Assembly (NCBI GenBank): GCA_038528235.1
Contig: JBCBEX010000051.1
Span: 1 to 33,374, forward strand
DNA length: 33,374 bases
Direction of reading: 5' to 3'
Origin: JBCBEX01 sp038528235
GTDB lineage: Bacteria; Bacteroidota; Rhodothermia; Rhodothermales; Rubricoccaceae
Part shown: piece after piece, positions 20,259 through 29,603 of the stretch
Layout of the letters: every line of letters begins with the position of its first letter
Numbering within the stretch: the stretch's first letter is position 1
Position numbers and translations under genes: made by a program
The notes under the pieces: model-generated
Database searches by the model: none
What the model was told of the DNA's origin: nothing
Seen by the model: only the letters and a program-made list of their open reading frames with translations

Positions 20259-23048
20259 ATGCGACGTGCCTTGCTGCCTCGTACAACAAAGCCTCGTGCC
20301 TCTGTGCGGCGTGCTCTTTTGCTCGCCCTGTGTGCTGCGGTGGCGGTGCTCTGGGTCCCTGCTACCGTATCAGCCCAAACGCCTGCCCTTCCCGACACAC
20401 TGGAAACGGGCGACCTCCCCGACTCCGTTCAGGATGAACTCGACCGCCGCGGCCTCACGCTCGATCAAGCTCTGCGCAACGCGGAGAGCCTCGGCATCGA
20501 CCTGAGCGACCCGGACACGGCTGCGCGGCAGGCTCGCGCGCTCGGCCTGCCGGAAGAGGACATCGAGGACCTGCTGCGGCTGATCGCCCTCGCGCAGGCG
20601 CGCGATGCCGGGCAGACGGGCGTCGTGGGCGCCAATGGCGAGCCCATCGTTCTGCAGCCAGACACGCTCGTCGTTGCGGACACGGTGGACGAGGTGATGG
20701 TCGACCTCGACGACGCGCTGCCGTACTTCGGCTACGACACCTTTCGGCTGGGCGACTCCACCGCGCAGCCGCTCGTCACCATCCCCGTCGCGGACGATGG
20801 ATACGTCGTCGGGCCTGGTGACGACCTACGCCTCACCGTCACCGGCGATGCCGAGTTTCAGCTCGACCTCACCGTCGATCCTGAGGGGCGTGTCTTCATC
20901 CCGACCGTCGGCCAATACACCGCTGCTGGGCAGCCAATCGGGCAGCTCCGAGATCGACTTCGGCGCGTCCTCGGGCGTAGCTACGCCGGGCTGCTCACGA
21001 ATCCGCCCTCGACGTTCATGGACCTCACGCTGCGCCGGTTGCAGGCCGTGCAGGTCTTCGTGACGGGCGCTGTGAATCGTCCCGGAGGCTACACCGTGCC
21101 AAGCGGCACCTCGGTGTTCAACGCGCTCTACCTCGTCGGCGGGCCTACGCTCGATGGGTCACTGCGGCGCATCCGGGTCGTCCGCAATGGGCAGACGGTC
21201 GCCACCGTCGACGCCTACGACTATCTCCTCGAAGGCCGGGACGCGCAGCCCGTGCGGCTCCAAAACGGCGACCGGGTCTTCGTCCCCCCGCGAGGCACGA
21301 CGGTCGCCATCGAAGGCGCTGTGCGTCGTCCTGCGTTCTACGAGATGCGTGACGCGGAGGAGAACGTAGAGCGTCTGCTCGACTTCGCAGGCGGTCTGCA
21401 GGCCGATGCCTACGCCGCCCGCTTTCAGATCGACCGCATCGTGCCCTTCACCGAGCGGGTCGACCCGTCGATTGCGCGGACCGTGCGCGACCTGTCCCTC
21501 GCCGACGTCCTGCGCGGCACCCTCGACGTGGCCCTGGCCGATGGGGACCGCGTTCGCATCTTCACCATCCTCGAAGCTGAGACCTTGTCCAGCCGCGCGT
21601 CTGTGTCTGCGGCGACCATCGAGGGGGCCGTGTTCCAGCCGGGCCGTTACGAACTCGGGCAGACGGTCCGCACCGTGCGCGATCTCGTCCTGGAGGCCGA
21701 CGGCGTGCGTGGCGACGCCTACCTGGCGCGCGCTGAACTCGTCCGCTTCCGCGATGACCTCGACCGACAACTCCTCCGGCTCGACCTGGCATCCGCGCTT
21801 GCCGACGACCCGCAGCACAACCTCGTGCTCCGCCCCGGCGATGTGCTCCGGATCTACGCGCGGACCGACCTCCAAGACGAACGCACCGTCAGCATCGCGG
21901 GGCGCGTGCGCGAGCCGGGGACGTATCCGCTCTTCGAGGGCATGGCGCTCTACGACCTGCTCTTCCAGGGCGGCGGCCTCACCGACGACGAGTTCCTGGA
22001 ATCCGTCCTGCTGGAGCGGGCTGACCTCTATCGTCCCACGGAAGGCGGACTCCGCGAGCGCATCGTCCGGTTCGACCTTGGCGAGACGCTGCGCGGTGAA
22101 GGACTCGCCGATCTTGTCTTAGAACCAGGCGACGAGGTGCGGATCTACGAGCGCGAGGTCGAGGAGCAAGTCGAAGATCCGTTCGTGCTTGTCAGCGGGG
22201 CGGTGGCCTCACCAGGGCGTTACCGGCTCCGCGAGAATATGACCGTCGAGGACGCGATCCTACAGGCCGGTGGGTATGCCGAGGGCGCGCTCGAAGGCCG
22301 CGTGGAGGTAACCCGCATGACCGAGCGTGCAACCGGGCTGCGCGCTGAAACCAGCGAGGTTGCCGTGCAGTCGTCAGCGTTGTTTGGGGACGACGAGGTC
22401 AACGCAGGGCACCGATTGGAGCACCGCGACCGCGTCTACGTGCGCCTCGACCCCAACTTTCAGATCCAGCAGTCGGTCGTGCTCTCCGGCGAGGTGCTCT
22501 TTCCTGGCCAGTACACCCTCCAGCGCGACAACGAAACGCTCTCGGAGGTGATCGCGCGGGCCGGCGGGTTGACCGAGGCCGCCTACGCCGAGGGCGGTCG
22601 CCTCGTCCGCAACCAGCGTCAGGTGATCGTGGAGTTCGAGCGGGCCCTGCGCGGGGACCGCCGCGCTGATGTCGTGCTGCAAAACAACGACCGCATCCTC
22701 ATCCCTGTGCAGCCCAACACGGTCACGGTGCAAGGCAACGTTGCCAACGAGGGGCTCATCAAGTTTGTCGAGGGGCGCCGGGTGTCGTACTACCTGGAGC
22801 GCGCGGGCGGCACGCGCGACCAGACGCTCGACATCTTCCTGACTCAGGCGTCGGGTGCGACGTTCAAGCTCCGTCGCGGCCTCTTCCCTGAAGACCCCGT
22901 CGTGGACGACGGCGCGACCATCCTCGTCGAGCGCGAGCCCGAAGACGAAGAGCCCGCCGACGTCGGCGAGATCATCCGCGACGCGCTGACCATCCTCTCC
23001 GGTACGGCGACGGTCCTCGTCCCGCTCATCATCGCGTTGCAACGCTAG
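20259..23048 (+). CDS. Polysaccharide export protein with seven SLBB repeats (Wza-like)
   Basis: A 929-aa exported protein, more than twice the size of E. coli Wza. A basic N-terminus and signal peptide (about 17-40) are followed by an acidic helical region (45-115). A Poly_export domain lies at about 175-255 (DGYVVGPGDDLRLTV, GRVFIPTVGQ). Seven SLBB units start near residues 265, 348, 451, 543, 641, 739 and 820, each with a G.V..PG.Y core and ending in AGG or similar. A hydrophobic C-terminal span (ATVLVPLIIAL) is the last feature. Such proteins form the outer-membrane or periplasmic channel for exopolysaccharide. The signal has no lipobox cysteine, unlike Wza. The Wzz-like gene follows after 4 bp, so they are cotranscribed. 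Confidence 0.93.
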   Translation: MRRALLPRTTKPRASVRRALLLALCAAVAVLWVPATVSAQTPALPDTLETGDLPDSVQDELDRRGLTLDQALRNAESLGIDLSDPDTAARQARALGLPEEDIEDLLRLIALAQARDAGQTGVVGANGEPIVLQPDTLVVADTVDEVMVDLDDALPYFGYDTFRLGDSTAQPLVTIPVADDGYVVGPGDDLRLTVTGDAEFQLDLTVDPEGRVFIPTVGQYTAAGQPIGQLRDRLRRVLGRSYAGLLTNPPSTFMDLTLRRLQAVQVFVTGAVNRPGGYTVPSGTSVFNALYLVGGPTLDGSLRRIRVVRNGQTVATVDAYDYLLEGRDAQPVRLQNGDRVFVPPRGTTVAIEGAVRRPAFYEMRDAEENVERLLDFAGGLQADAYAARFQIDRIVPFTERVDPSIARTVRDLSLADVLRGTLDVALADGDRVRIFTILEAETLSSRASVSAATIEGAVFQPGRYELGQTVRTVRDLVLEADGVRGDAYLARAELVRFRDDLDRQLLRLDLASALADDPQHNLVLRPGDVLRIYARTDLQDERTVSIAGRVREPGTYPLFEGMALYDLLFQGGGLTDDEFLESVLLERADLYRPTEGGLRERIVRFDLGETLRGEGLADLVLEPGDEVRIYEREVEEQVEDPFVLVSGAVASPGRYRLRENMTVEDAILQAGGYAEGALEGRVEVTRMTERATGLRAETSEVAVQSSALFGDDEVNAGHRLEHRDRVYVRLDPNFQIQQSVVLSGEVLFPGQYTLQRDNETLSEVIARAGGLTEAAYAEGGRLVRNQRQVIVEFERALRGDRRADVVLQNNDRILIPVQPNTVTVQGNVANEGLIKFVEGRRVSYYLERAGGTRDQTLDIFLTQASGATFKLRRGLFPEDPVVDDGATILVEREPEDEEPADVGEIIRDALTILSGTATVLVPLIIALQR

Positions 23049-23052
23049 CCCT

Positions 23053-24207
23053 GTGGAATCGCCTCCGGTCTCCTACGAGCGTACGCCGCCGCGTCCGGTT
23101 CCAGCCGACGAGCCGCGTGAGGTGTCGCTCCTCGACGCGGTGCTCGTGGTCGCGCGCCACCGGCGGACGGTTTTGCTGGTGGCGGGGCTCGTGACCCTAC
23201 TCGGCGTGGTTTACGCGGTGCTTCAGCCCAACCAGTATTCGGCGAGCGCCACGCTCGTGCGCGAGTCCGACGAGGGCTTCGCGGCAGGCGGGGCCATCTC
23301 TGCGCTGCGGTCCTTCGGCTTCAACCTCGGCGGTGCCGAGCCGGGCCTCACCGTCGAAGCCTACCCCGACATCCTTGCCACGCGTGAGATCCGACTCACT
23401 CTGCTGCGTGACACGTTCGCGATCCCGAGCGAAGGGGCCACGCTCCCGCTCATGGACTACGTGCTGCGCCCGACGCCCATCGGGTATGTCGTAAACGCCC
23501 CACGTCGATGGCTACGACAGCTGCGCGGCGTCCCTGACGGACAAGGCGGTGGCGATGCCGTGCTCACCCGACCCCAACAGGCGGCTCTGGGCATGCTGGG
23601 CGGCATGACGCGTGTCACAACCAACGAGGAGACGGGCCTGATGACGCTCGGGATGACCACGCGCGATCCGTATTTGTCCGCGGCGCTGGTGGAGCGGTCC
23701 CTCGGGCTGCTCGCCGACCGGGTGCGGACGATCCGGACGCAAAAAGCGCGCGATAACCTCGCGTTCGTAAACGAACGGTTCGACCAGGCCGAGCGGGAGT
23801 TTCGCGGGGCGCAAAGCCGGCTGGCCGCCTTCGACGACCGCAACCGCGCGATCCAAACAGCCTCCCTACGGGCGCAGCGCGACCGGCTGCAGCAGGACCT
23901 GTCGTTCAAGCGCGAGTACTATAACGAGCTTCGCACCGAGGTTACGCGGGCCGAGTTAGAGCTTCAGCGCAGCGAGCCCGTGATCACCGTGATCGAAAAG
24001 CCGGTCGTTGTCCTGAGGCCAAGCGGGCCGAGTCGACGGCTGATCGTGCTGGCTTCGCTCGTGCTCGGACTCGTGCTCGGGGTCGGGCTGGCCTTGGGGC
24101 GGGAAGTCGTGGGCGGTGGGAGCACCGAGGACCAGGCCAAGTGGGCTGAGGTGCGGCGCAGCTTCCGCTTCCCATGGCGGCGCGCAGCAACCCCAGCAGA
24201 AAGTTAG
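23053..24207 (+). CDS. Wzz-like chain-length determinant (polysaccharide co-polymerase)
   Basis: A 384-aa inner-membrane protein. The Wzz domain starts with SLLDAVLVVARHRRTVLLV; membrane spans lie at about 39-58 and 329-350. The periplasmic part has the family's QPNQYSASATLV after span 1 and a long coiled-coil segment (about 230-310) before span 2. Such proteins set polymer length and contact the Wza-type channel. No C-terminal tyrosine-kinase (Wzc) domain with Walker motifs is present; only about 35 residues follow span 2. The start is a GTG, 4 bp after the SLBB gene stop; the first in-frame ATG would lose span 1. Confidence 0.88.
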   Translation: MESPPVSYERTPPRPVPADEPREVSLLDAVLVVARHRRTVLLVAGLVTLLGVVYAVLQPNQYSASATLVRESDEGFAAGGAISALRSFGFNLGGAEPGLTVEAYPDILATREIRLTLLRDTFAIPSEGATLPLMDYVLRPTPIGYVVNAPRRWLRQLRGVPDGQGGGDAVLTRPQQAALGMLGGMTRVTTNEETGLMTLGMTTRDPYLSAALVERSLGLLADRVRTIRTQKARDNLAFVNERFDQAEREFRGAQSRLAAFDDRNRAIQTASLRAQRDRLQQDLSFKREYYNELRTEVTRAELELQRSEPVITVIEKPVVVLRPSGPSRRLIVLASLVLGLVLGVGLALGREVVGGGSTEDQAKWAEVRRSFRFPWRRAATPAES

Positions 24208-24216
24208 GAAAGCGCT

Positions 24217-24280
24217 CCACGTAAGGCACAAGCGGCATACCGTTTGCGGAAAGCGCAGATCCCGGCTGCCCCGTACGTGG
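24217..24280 (+). ncRNA. Possible three-way-junction RNA leader before ugd
   Basis: P1 is CCACGTA (24217-24223) with TACGTGG (24274-24280), extended by GGCA (24225-24228) with TGCC (24267-24270). Inside, AGCGG-CATA-CCGTT (24231-24244) and TGCG-GAAAG-CGCA (24245-24257) form two adjacent hairpins, giving a three-way junction. It matches no riboswitch I know. It lies 108 bp before the ugd ATG. In G+C-rich DNA such pairings arise by chance fairly easily, so this is tentative. Confidence 0.3.
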
Positions 24281-24387
24281 GCGTCGTGCGAAGAAGCCGC
24301 CGAATTGCCTCGCCAGGATAGTCCCTGACGAGGTGCGACGGTAGCTTCCACTTCCGCCAACTTGTCTCTCCGCACACCCTCTACGCC

Positions 24388-25776
24388 ATGCGCGTTTCAG
24401 TCATCGGGACCGGCTACGTCGGTCTCGTCTCCGGCACCTGCTTCTCTGAGATGGGCAACGACGTGGTCTGCGTCGACATCGACGAGGCCAAGGTCAACAA
24501 GCTCACCAACGGCGAACTGACCATCTTCGAACCTGGGCTCGAAGTCTACTTTGAGCGCAACTTGCGCGAAGATCGGCTCCACTTCACCACCGAGCTCGCG
24601 CCCGCCGTCGAGCACGCCGACCTGATCTTCCTGGCGCTGCCGACGCCGCCCGGGGAAGACGGCTCCGCCGATCTGCGCTACGTCCTCGGTGTAGCCAAGA
24701 ACATCGGCGAGCTGCTGGCTGCCAACCCCGATTGGGGCTACAAGGTGATCGTCGACAAGAGCACGGTTCCTGTGGGCACGGCCGATCTGGTCACCGAAGC
24801 CATTGCGCAAGCTGGGGTGGAAGAAGGTGCTCGCTTCGATGTCGTCTCGAACCCTGAGTTCCTCCGTGAAGGCGTCGCCGTGGACGACTTCATGAAGCCC
24901 GAGCGCGTGGTCGTCGGGACGTCGTCGGAGAAGGCGGCCGACCTCATGACGCAGCTCTACGAGCCCTTCGTGCGCTCCGGCAACCCGATCATCATTATGG
25001 ACGAGAAGTCGGCCGAGATGACGAAATACGCCGCCAACGCGCTGCTCGCCACCAAGATCACGTTCATGAACGAGATCGCGAACGTGTGCGACCGCGTGGG
25101 CGCCGACGTCGACAAGGTGCGGCGCGGTATCGGCACCGACAGCCGCATCGGGCCCAAGTTCCTCTATGCGGGCATCGGCTTCGGCGGCTCGTGCTTCCCG
25201 AAGGACGTCCAGGCGCTCGTCCGGACGGCCCAGCAGAATGACTACCCGTTCGAGATCCTGCAGGCGGTCCTCAACGTCAACGAGACGCAGCGCACGGTCC
25301 TCATGCCGCGCATCGAGGAGGTGCTGGGCGATCTCCGGGGCAAGAAGATTGCGATGTGGGGCCTGGCCTTCAAGCCCAACACGGACGACGTGCGCGAGGC
25401 GTCCAGCCACGCCATGATCCGGGCGCTCACCGCCGCCGGGGCCGACGTGGTGGCCTACGACCCCGAGGCCATCGAGACGACCCGCGCCATCCTCGGCGAA
25501 GGCGACCTCAACGACGGGTCGATCCACTACACCACGGACTCCTACGGCGCCCTCATCGGGGCCGACGTGCTCGTGATCTGCACCGAATGGCCGGAGTTCC
25601 GCCGGCCCGACTTCGGCCGCCTGAAGACGATGCTCAAGGCGCCCATCGTCTTTGACGGGCGCAACCTCTACGACCACGAACGGATGTCCAGCAACGGCTT
25701 CGAGTACTACTCGATCGGGCGTCCTTTCGTCGAGCCCGTCCAGGAGGTCGTCGTTGCCACGAACGGTCGGGCCTAG
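24388..25776 (+). CDS. ugd: UDP-glucose 6-dehydrogenase
   Basis: A 462-aa cytoplasmic enzyme that oxidises UDP-glucose twice with NAD+ to UDP-glucuronate. The NAD site VIGTGYVGLVSG begins at residue 5, followed by DIDEAKVNKL and FLALPTPPGEDGSADLRY. The middle carries STVPVGTAD, NPEFLREGVAVDDFMKPERVV and KSAEMTKYAANALLATKITF. The catalytic Cys269 is in GFGGSCFPKDV. The C-terminal domain (GLAFKPNTDDVREA) is complete. Length is usual for the family. The decarboxylase gene follows after 53 bp; together they make UDP-xylose. It lies downstream of the export genes with 180 bp of leader. Confidence 0.96.
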   Translation: MRVSVIGTGYVGLVSGTCFSEMGNDVVCVDIDEAKVNKLTNGELTIFEPGLEVYFERNLREDRLHFTTELAPAVEHADLIFLALPTPPGEDGSADLRYVLGVAKNIGELLAANPDWGYKVIVDKSTVPVGTADLVTEAIAQAGVEEGARFDVVSNPEFLREGVAVDDFMKPERVVVGTSSEKAADLMTQLYEPFVRSGNPIIIMDEKSAEMTKYAANALLATKITFMNEIANVCDRVGADVDKVRRGIGTDSRIGPKFLYAGIGFGGSCFPKDVQALVRTAQQNDYPFEILQAVLNVNETQRTVLMPRIEEVLGDLRGKKIAMWGLAFKPNTDDVREASSHAMIRALTAAGADVVAYDPEAIETTRAILGEGDLNDGSIHYTTDSYGALIGADVLVICTEWPEFRRPDFGRLKTMLKAPIVFDGRNLYDHERMSSNGFEYYSIGRPFVEPVQEVVVATNGRA

Positions 25777-25829
25777 GTACCTCCCGGCTCGCTCCCGCGC
25801 CCACTTTTTCTCAGCCGCCACGCACGCTC

Positions 25830-26786
25830 ATGCCCCGCACTCTAGTCACCGGCGGTGCCGGTTTCCTCGGCTCGCACCTCTGCGAGCGTCTCCTCACCGA
25901 AGGCCACGAGGTCGTCTGCATGGACAACCTCATCACGGGCAACCCGGACAACGTCGCCCATCTGATCGGCAACCCCAGCTTCCAGTTCGTCCAGCACGAC
26001 GTCTCCAACTACGTCTACGTGGCAGGTGACCTGGACTATCTCTTCCACTTCGCCAGCCCGGCGTCGCCGATCGACTACCTGAAGCTGCCGATTCAGACCC
26101 TGAAGGTCGGCGCGCTCGGCACGCACAATTGCCTCGGCCTCGCCAAGGCGAAGGGCGCGCGGATGCTCATCGCCTCCACGTCTGAGGTCTACGGCGACCC
26201 GCTGGAGCATCCCCAAAAGGAAACCTATTGGGGCAATGTCAACCCGGTCGGCTTCCGCGGCGTCTACGACGAGGCCAAGCGCTTCGCCGAGGCGATCACG
26301 ATGGCCTACCAGCGGTACCACGGCGTCGAGACGCGCATCGTGCGCATCTTCAACACCTATGGCCCGCGCATGCGCACCGACGACGGCCGCGCGCTCCCGA
26401 CGTTCATGAGCCAGGCGCTGCGCGGCGAGCCGATCACGGTCTTCGGCGACGGCTCCCAGACGCGCTCGTTCTGCTACGTGGACGACCTCATCGACGGCAT
26501 CTATCGCCTGGTGATGAGCGATGAGACGGAGCCGGTCAACATCGGCAACCCCGACGAGATCACGATCCGCGAGTTCGCCGAGGAGATCATCGCGCTCACG
26601 AGATCGGCCTCCACGATCGTCGAGAAGCCCTTGCCCGCGGACGACCCCAAGATCCGCCAGCCTGACATTACGAAGGCGCGCACCCGGCTCGGCTGGGAGC
26701 CGCGTGTTAGCCGCACCGAAGGGCTGCGCCGGACCCTAGCCTACTTCCGCGAGGCCCTCGACATCCCCGAGTCGGTCAGCGCCTAG
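25830..26786 (+). CDS. UDP-glucuronate decarboxylase (UDP-xylose synthase)
   Basis: A 318-aa short-chain dehydrogenase/epimerase family enzyme that converts UDP-glucuronate to UDP-xylose. It has the NAD motif TGGAGFLGSHLCERL (7-21), MDNLITGNPDN, FHFASPASPIDYL, the catalytic STSEVYGDPLEHPQ, Tyr146 and Lys150 in GVYDEAKR, and RIFNTYGPRM followed by QTRSFCYVDDLIDG. The pattern SPASPxxY and YDEAKR is characteristic of UXS rather than of 4,6-dehydratases or 4-epimerases. Its substrate is made by the upstream Ugd. A small GGACCT-CGC-AGGTCC hairpin (26808-26822) follows the stop. Confidence 0.93.
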   Translation: MPRTLVTGGAGFLGSHLCERLLTEGHEVVCMDNLITGNPDNVAHLIGNPSFQFVQHDVSNYVYVAGDLDYLFHFASPASPIDYLKLPIQTLKVGALGTHNCLGLAKAKGARMLIASTSEVYGDPLEHPQKETYWGNVNPVGFRGVYDEAKRFAEAITMAYQRYHGVETRIVRIFNTYGPRMRTDDGRALPTFMSQALRGEPITVFGDGSQTRSFCYVDDLIDGIYRLVMSDETEPVNIGNPDEITIREFAEEIIALTRSASTIVEKPLPADDPKIRQPDITKARTRLGWEPRVSRTEGLRRTLAYFREALDIPESVSA

Positions 26787-26854
26787 CTCTGCTCCCCACG
26801 CTTGCTCGGACCTCGCAGGTCCGCCCCTCTTCTGCTCTCGCCCCACGCCCTCCT

Positions 26855-27658
26855 ATGCTCTCAGACGTTCGCCAGATCGCCGTCCAGGCCGGTCAGCGTA
26901 TCCTCGACTTCTACGCCCAGGAACTCCCCGTCGACTACAAATCCGACGACTCCCCGCTGACGCACGCGGACCGCGCCTCCCACGCCTACATCGTGCAGGC
27001 GCTGCGCGCGCTCACGCCGGACATCCCGGTGCTCTCGGAGGAGTCGCCTGAGGACGAGGTGGCTGGACGCAAGGGCTGGTCGACGTTTTGGCTCGTTGAC
27101 CCGCTCGACGGGACGAAGGAGTTCGTCAAGAAGACGACGGGCCAGTTCACCGTCAACATCGCGCTGATCGAGGGCAACGAGGCAACGCTCAGCGTGGTGT
27201 ACGTCCCAGTGACGGGCGTCACCTACTTCGCCGACGCCGAGGGCGCGTTCAAGCAAGAAGGCGATGCGGAGCCGCAGCCCATCACAGCACGCTCGGTAGC
27301 GGAAGACGCCATCACAGTGGTGGCGAGCCGTGACCACGCGGGCGCCGAAGTAGCGGCTATCCTCGATCGTCTCGACGAAGCGGGCTACGCCGTCGAGTCG
27401 GCCAGCATGGGCTCCTCGCTCAAGTTCTGCCTCGTTGCGGAAGGCCAGGCCGATTTCTACCCGCGCACGGTGCCGACCTTCGAGTGGGACACGGCGGCTG
27501 CGCAGGCCATCGTGGAGGCCGCCGGCGGCCGGGTGGCCACGCGCGATGGGGAGCGCCTGGTCTACAACAAGGACGACATCCGGAACCCGTCGGTGTTCGC
27601 CATCGGTGATCCGGCGTTCGACTGGCAGCGCTTCGTCGAGCAGGAGGTGCCCAGCTAA
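26855..27658 (+). CDS. cysQ: 3'(2'),5'-bisphosphate nucleotidase CysQ
   Basis: A 267-aa member of the inositol-monophosphatase superfamily that hydrolyses 3'-phosphoadenosine 5'-phosphate (PAP), the by-product of sulfate assimilation and sulfotransferase reactions. Metal-binding residues are visible: EES (about 62-64), DPLDGTKEF (about 81-89, motif A) and EWDTAAAQAIVEAAGG near residue 210 (motif B). KSDDSPLTHADRASH and SSLKFCLVAEGQADFYPR are also typical of CysQ. The SLC13 permease gene follows after 55 bp, in the same direction, which suggests a shared sulfur role. Confidence 0.92.
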   Translation: MLSDVRQIAVQAGQRILDFYAQELPVDYKSDDSPLTHADRASHAYIVQALRALTPDIPVLSEESPEDEVAGRKGWSTFWLVDPLDGTKEFVKKTTGQFTVNIALIEGNEATLSVVYVPVTGVTYFADAEGAFKQEGDAEPQPITARSVAEDAITVVASRDHAGAEVAAILDRLDEAGYAVESASMGSSLKFCLVAEGQADFYPRTVPTFEWDTAAAQAIVEAAGGRVATRDGERLVYNKDDIRNPSVFAIGDPAFDWQRFVEQEVPS

Positions 27659-27713
27659 GCGGGCCTGTCCACGTAGCGTCTACCGCGTTCGCGTTCCCTA
27701 GCCCTCGCACGGC

Positions 27714-29495
27714 ATGGCCCTCGACTGGCAGGCGTGGTACACGCTAGCCGCGCTGATCGTGATGATCGGCGCGCTGGTCCGCAACATCGCGCGCCCGGAC
27801 CTCATCCTGGTGGGCACGCTAGGCCTGCTGCTGCTGGCCGATGTCGTGCCGACGGAGCAGGCGTTCGTCGGCTTCGCGAACCCGGCCGTCATCACCATTG
27901 GGGCGCTGTTCGTGGTGGCGGCTGGGGTGGAGCGGACCTCCGCGATCGCCGCGGTCGACGGGATCTTGCGGCCGCGGAGTGGGCGCATCAGCGTCGCCAT
28001 TCTGCGGCTCATGCTGCCGACGAGCCTGCTCTCCGGCATCCTGAACAACACGCCCATCGTGGCGATGCTCATCCCACGCGTACAGACGTGGGCGCGCCAG
28101 ACGGGCATTCCCGCCTCGAAGCTGCTCATCCCGCTCTCCTACGCGGCAATCATTGGCGGCTGGGTGACGCTCATCGGCACGTCGACGAACGTGATCGTGC
28201 ACGGGCTATTGCTCGCCGAGGGGCTGCCAGGGTTCTCGTTCTTCGACCTGACGTGGGTCGGCATTCCCGCGATGATCGTGGGGGGGCTCTACTTCGCCCT
28301 CGTCGGCCACCGGTTCCTCCCGGATCGTACCGGCGGGGCGGCGATGGCCGAGGAGCAGGCACGCAGCTACACATTCGAACTACACGTTGTGCCCGACGGT
28401 GCGCTTGTGGGGAAGACGATCGAAGCAGCGGGGCTACGTGACCTGGAGAATGCCTATCTGACGTCGATCCGACGCCGTTCCGGCGAGGGCGAGCGGAACA
28501 CGACCCCAGCCCGGCCCGACACGGTCCTGCAGTCGGACGACGCGCTGCTGTTCACCGGCGATGTGGAGGCCGTTGGGCGGCTGCTCGCCCAGGACGGCCT
28601 CGCGCACCCTGTAGAACCGATCCCGCGGCCGCAGCGGCGCACGCTGCCGCTCTTTGAGGCGGTGCTCAGCCCGTCGTCGGACCTCGTCGGCAAGACGCTG
28701 CGGCAGGTCGACTTCCGGAATCGCTTTGGGGGCGTCGTGCTCGCGATCCAGCGCAGCGAAGAGCCGCTCCGTGGGCGCATCGGCCGGACGCGCCTGCGGG
28801 CCGGCGACCTCTTGCTCATCGAGTCGCATTCGGGCTTTGCCTCCCAGGTGCAAGGTCGGCGCGACTTCGCCCTCATGGCATCGCTCGGGCGCCCGGTCGC
28901 CGCGGCGTCCAAGAAGGCACCCATCGCGCTTGCCATCCTGCTCGGGTTCATCGTCATCGTCGGCTTCGGGCTGATGCCGCTGGCCACGGTGGCCGTCGCG
29001 GCGGCCCTTGGCGTGATCGTGACCGGGTGCATCAACGGCTCCCAGGCGCGCAACGCTATCGACTGGGGCGTCCTCGTGATGATCGCAGCGGCGCTCGGCA
29101 TTGGGCAGGCCGTGGAGGCGACGGGCCTAGCTAGCGTCGCCGCGCTCGCCATCGAGTCTGTGGCGGCGGACCTCGGAGTGCTCGGGACGCTGATCTTGCT
29201 CTATGCCGTGACGAACGTGCTCGCGGAGTTGGTGACCAACAAGGCCGCCGTCGCGCTCATGTTTCCGGTCGCGCTCAGCGTTGCGGCCGACCTCGGCGTC
29301 GACCCGAAGGCGTTCGCCCTCGCCATCACCATCGGATCGGCCGCCAGCTTCCTGACGCCCATCGGCTACCAGACCAACCTCATGGTGATGAGCGCCGGGC
29401 GCTACCGCTACACGGACTACACGCGCGCTGGGCTGCTGCTCAGCTTCCTGATCATGGGCGTCACCGTGAGCGTGATCGCCTGGCGCTGGCTCTAG
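27714..29495 (+). CDS. SLC13-family permease with two RCK_C (TrkA_C) domains
   Basis: A 593-aa inner-membrane carrier. The N-terminal half-transporter (about 1-205) carries the re-entrant motif GILNNTPIVAMLIP and GTSTNVIVHGLL. Two soluble RCK_C domains follow at about 219-292 (ELHVVPDGALVGKTI) and 308-385 (VLSPSSDLVGKTL). The second half-transporter (about 400-593) ends with the matching ELVTNKAAVALMFP and GSAASFLTPIGYQTNLMV. This arrangement is that of bacterial sodium-coupled anion carriers of the CitT/DASS group, several linked to sulfate uptake. The substrate is inferred as sulfate only from the neighbouring cysQ. Confidence 0.92.
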   Translation: MALDWQAWYTLAALIVMIGALVRNIARPDLILVGTLGLLLLADVVPTEQAFVGFANPAVITIGALFVVAAGVERTSAIAAVDGILRPRSGRISVAILRLMLPTSLLSGILNNTPIVAMLIPRVQTWARQTGIPASKLLIPLSYAAIIGGWVTLIGTSTNVIVHGLLLAEGLPGFSFFDLTWVGIPAMIVGGLYFALVGHRFLPDRTGGAAMAEEQARSYTFELHVVPDGALVGKTIEAAGLRDLENAYLTSIRRRSGEGERNTTPARPDTVLQSDDALLFTGDVEAVGRLLAQDGLAHPVEPIPRPQRRTLPLFEAVLSPSSDLVGKTLRQVDFRNRFGGVVLAIQRSEEPLRGRIGRTRLRAGDLLLIESHSGFASQVQGRRDFALMASLGRPVAAASKKAPIALAILLGFIVIVGFGLMPLATVAVAAALGVIVTGCINGSQARNAIDWGVLVMIAAALGIGQAVEATGLASVAALAIESVAADLGVLGTLILLYAVTNVLAELVTNKAAVALMFPVALSVAADLGVDPKAFALAITIGSAASFLTPIGYQTNLMVMSAGRYRYTDYTRAGLLLSFLIMGVTVSVIAWRWL

Positions 29496-29603
29496 GTCGC
29501 GAGTCGTGCCCCGATAGAGACGACAGCCAGGACAAGCCGGCAACGCACAGACGACTCACGGACCTCCTGCGTTATCCTAGTCCGTTCCCGTTGCCCACCG
29601 CCG

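Noticed and set aside
24217..24280. Match to the c-di-GMP-I (GEMM) riboswitch
   Set aside because: Only GGCATACC and GAAA are vaguely similar; the conserved GEMM core and receptor pairing are not present.
24397..25821. 474-codon minus-strand ORF opposite ugd
   Set aside because: Antisense shadow of a highly conserved gene; no domain seen.
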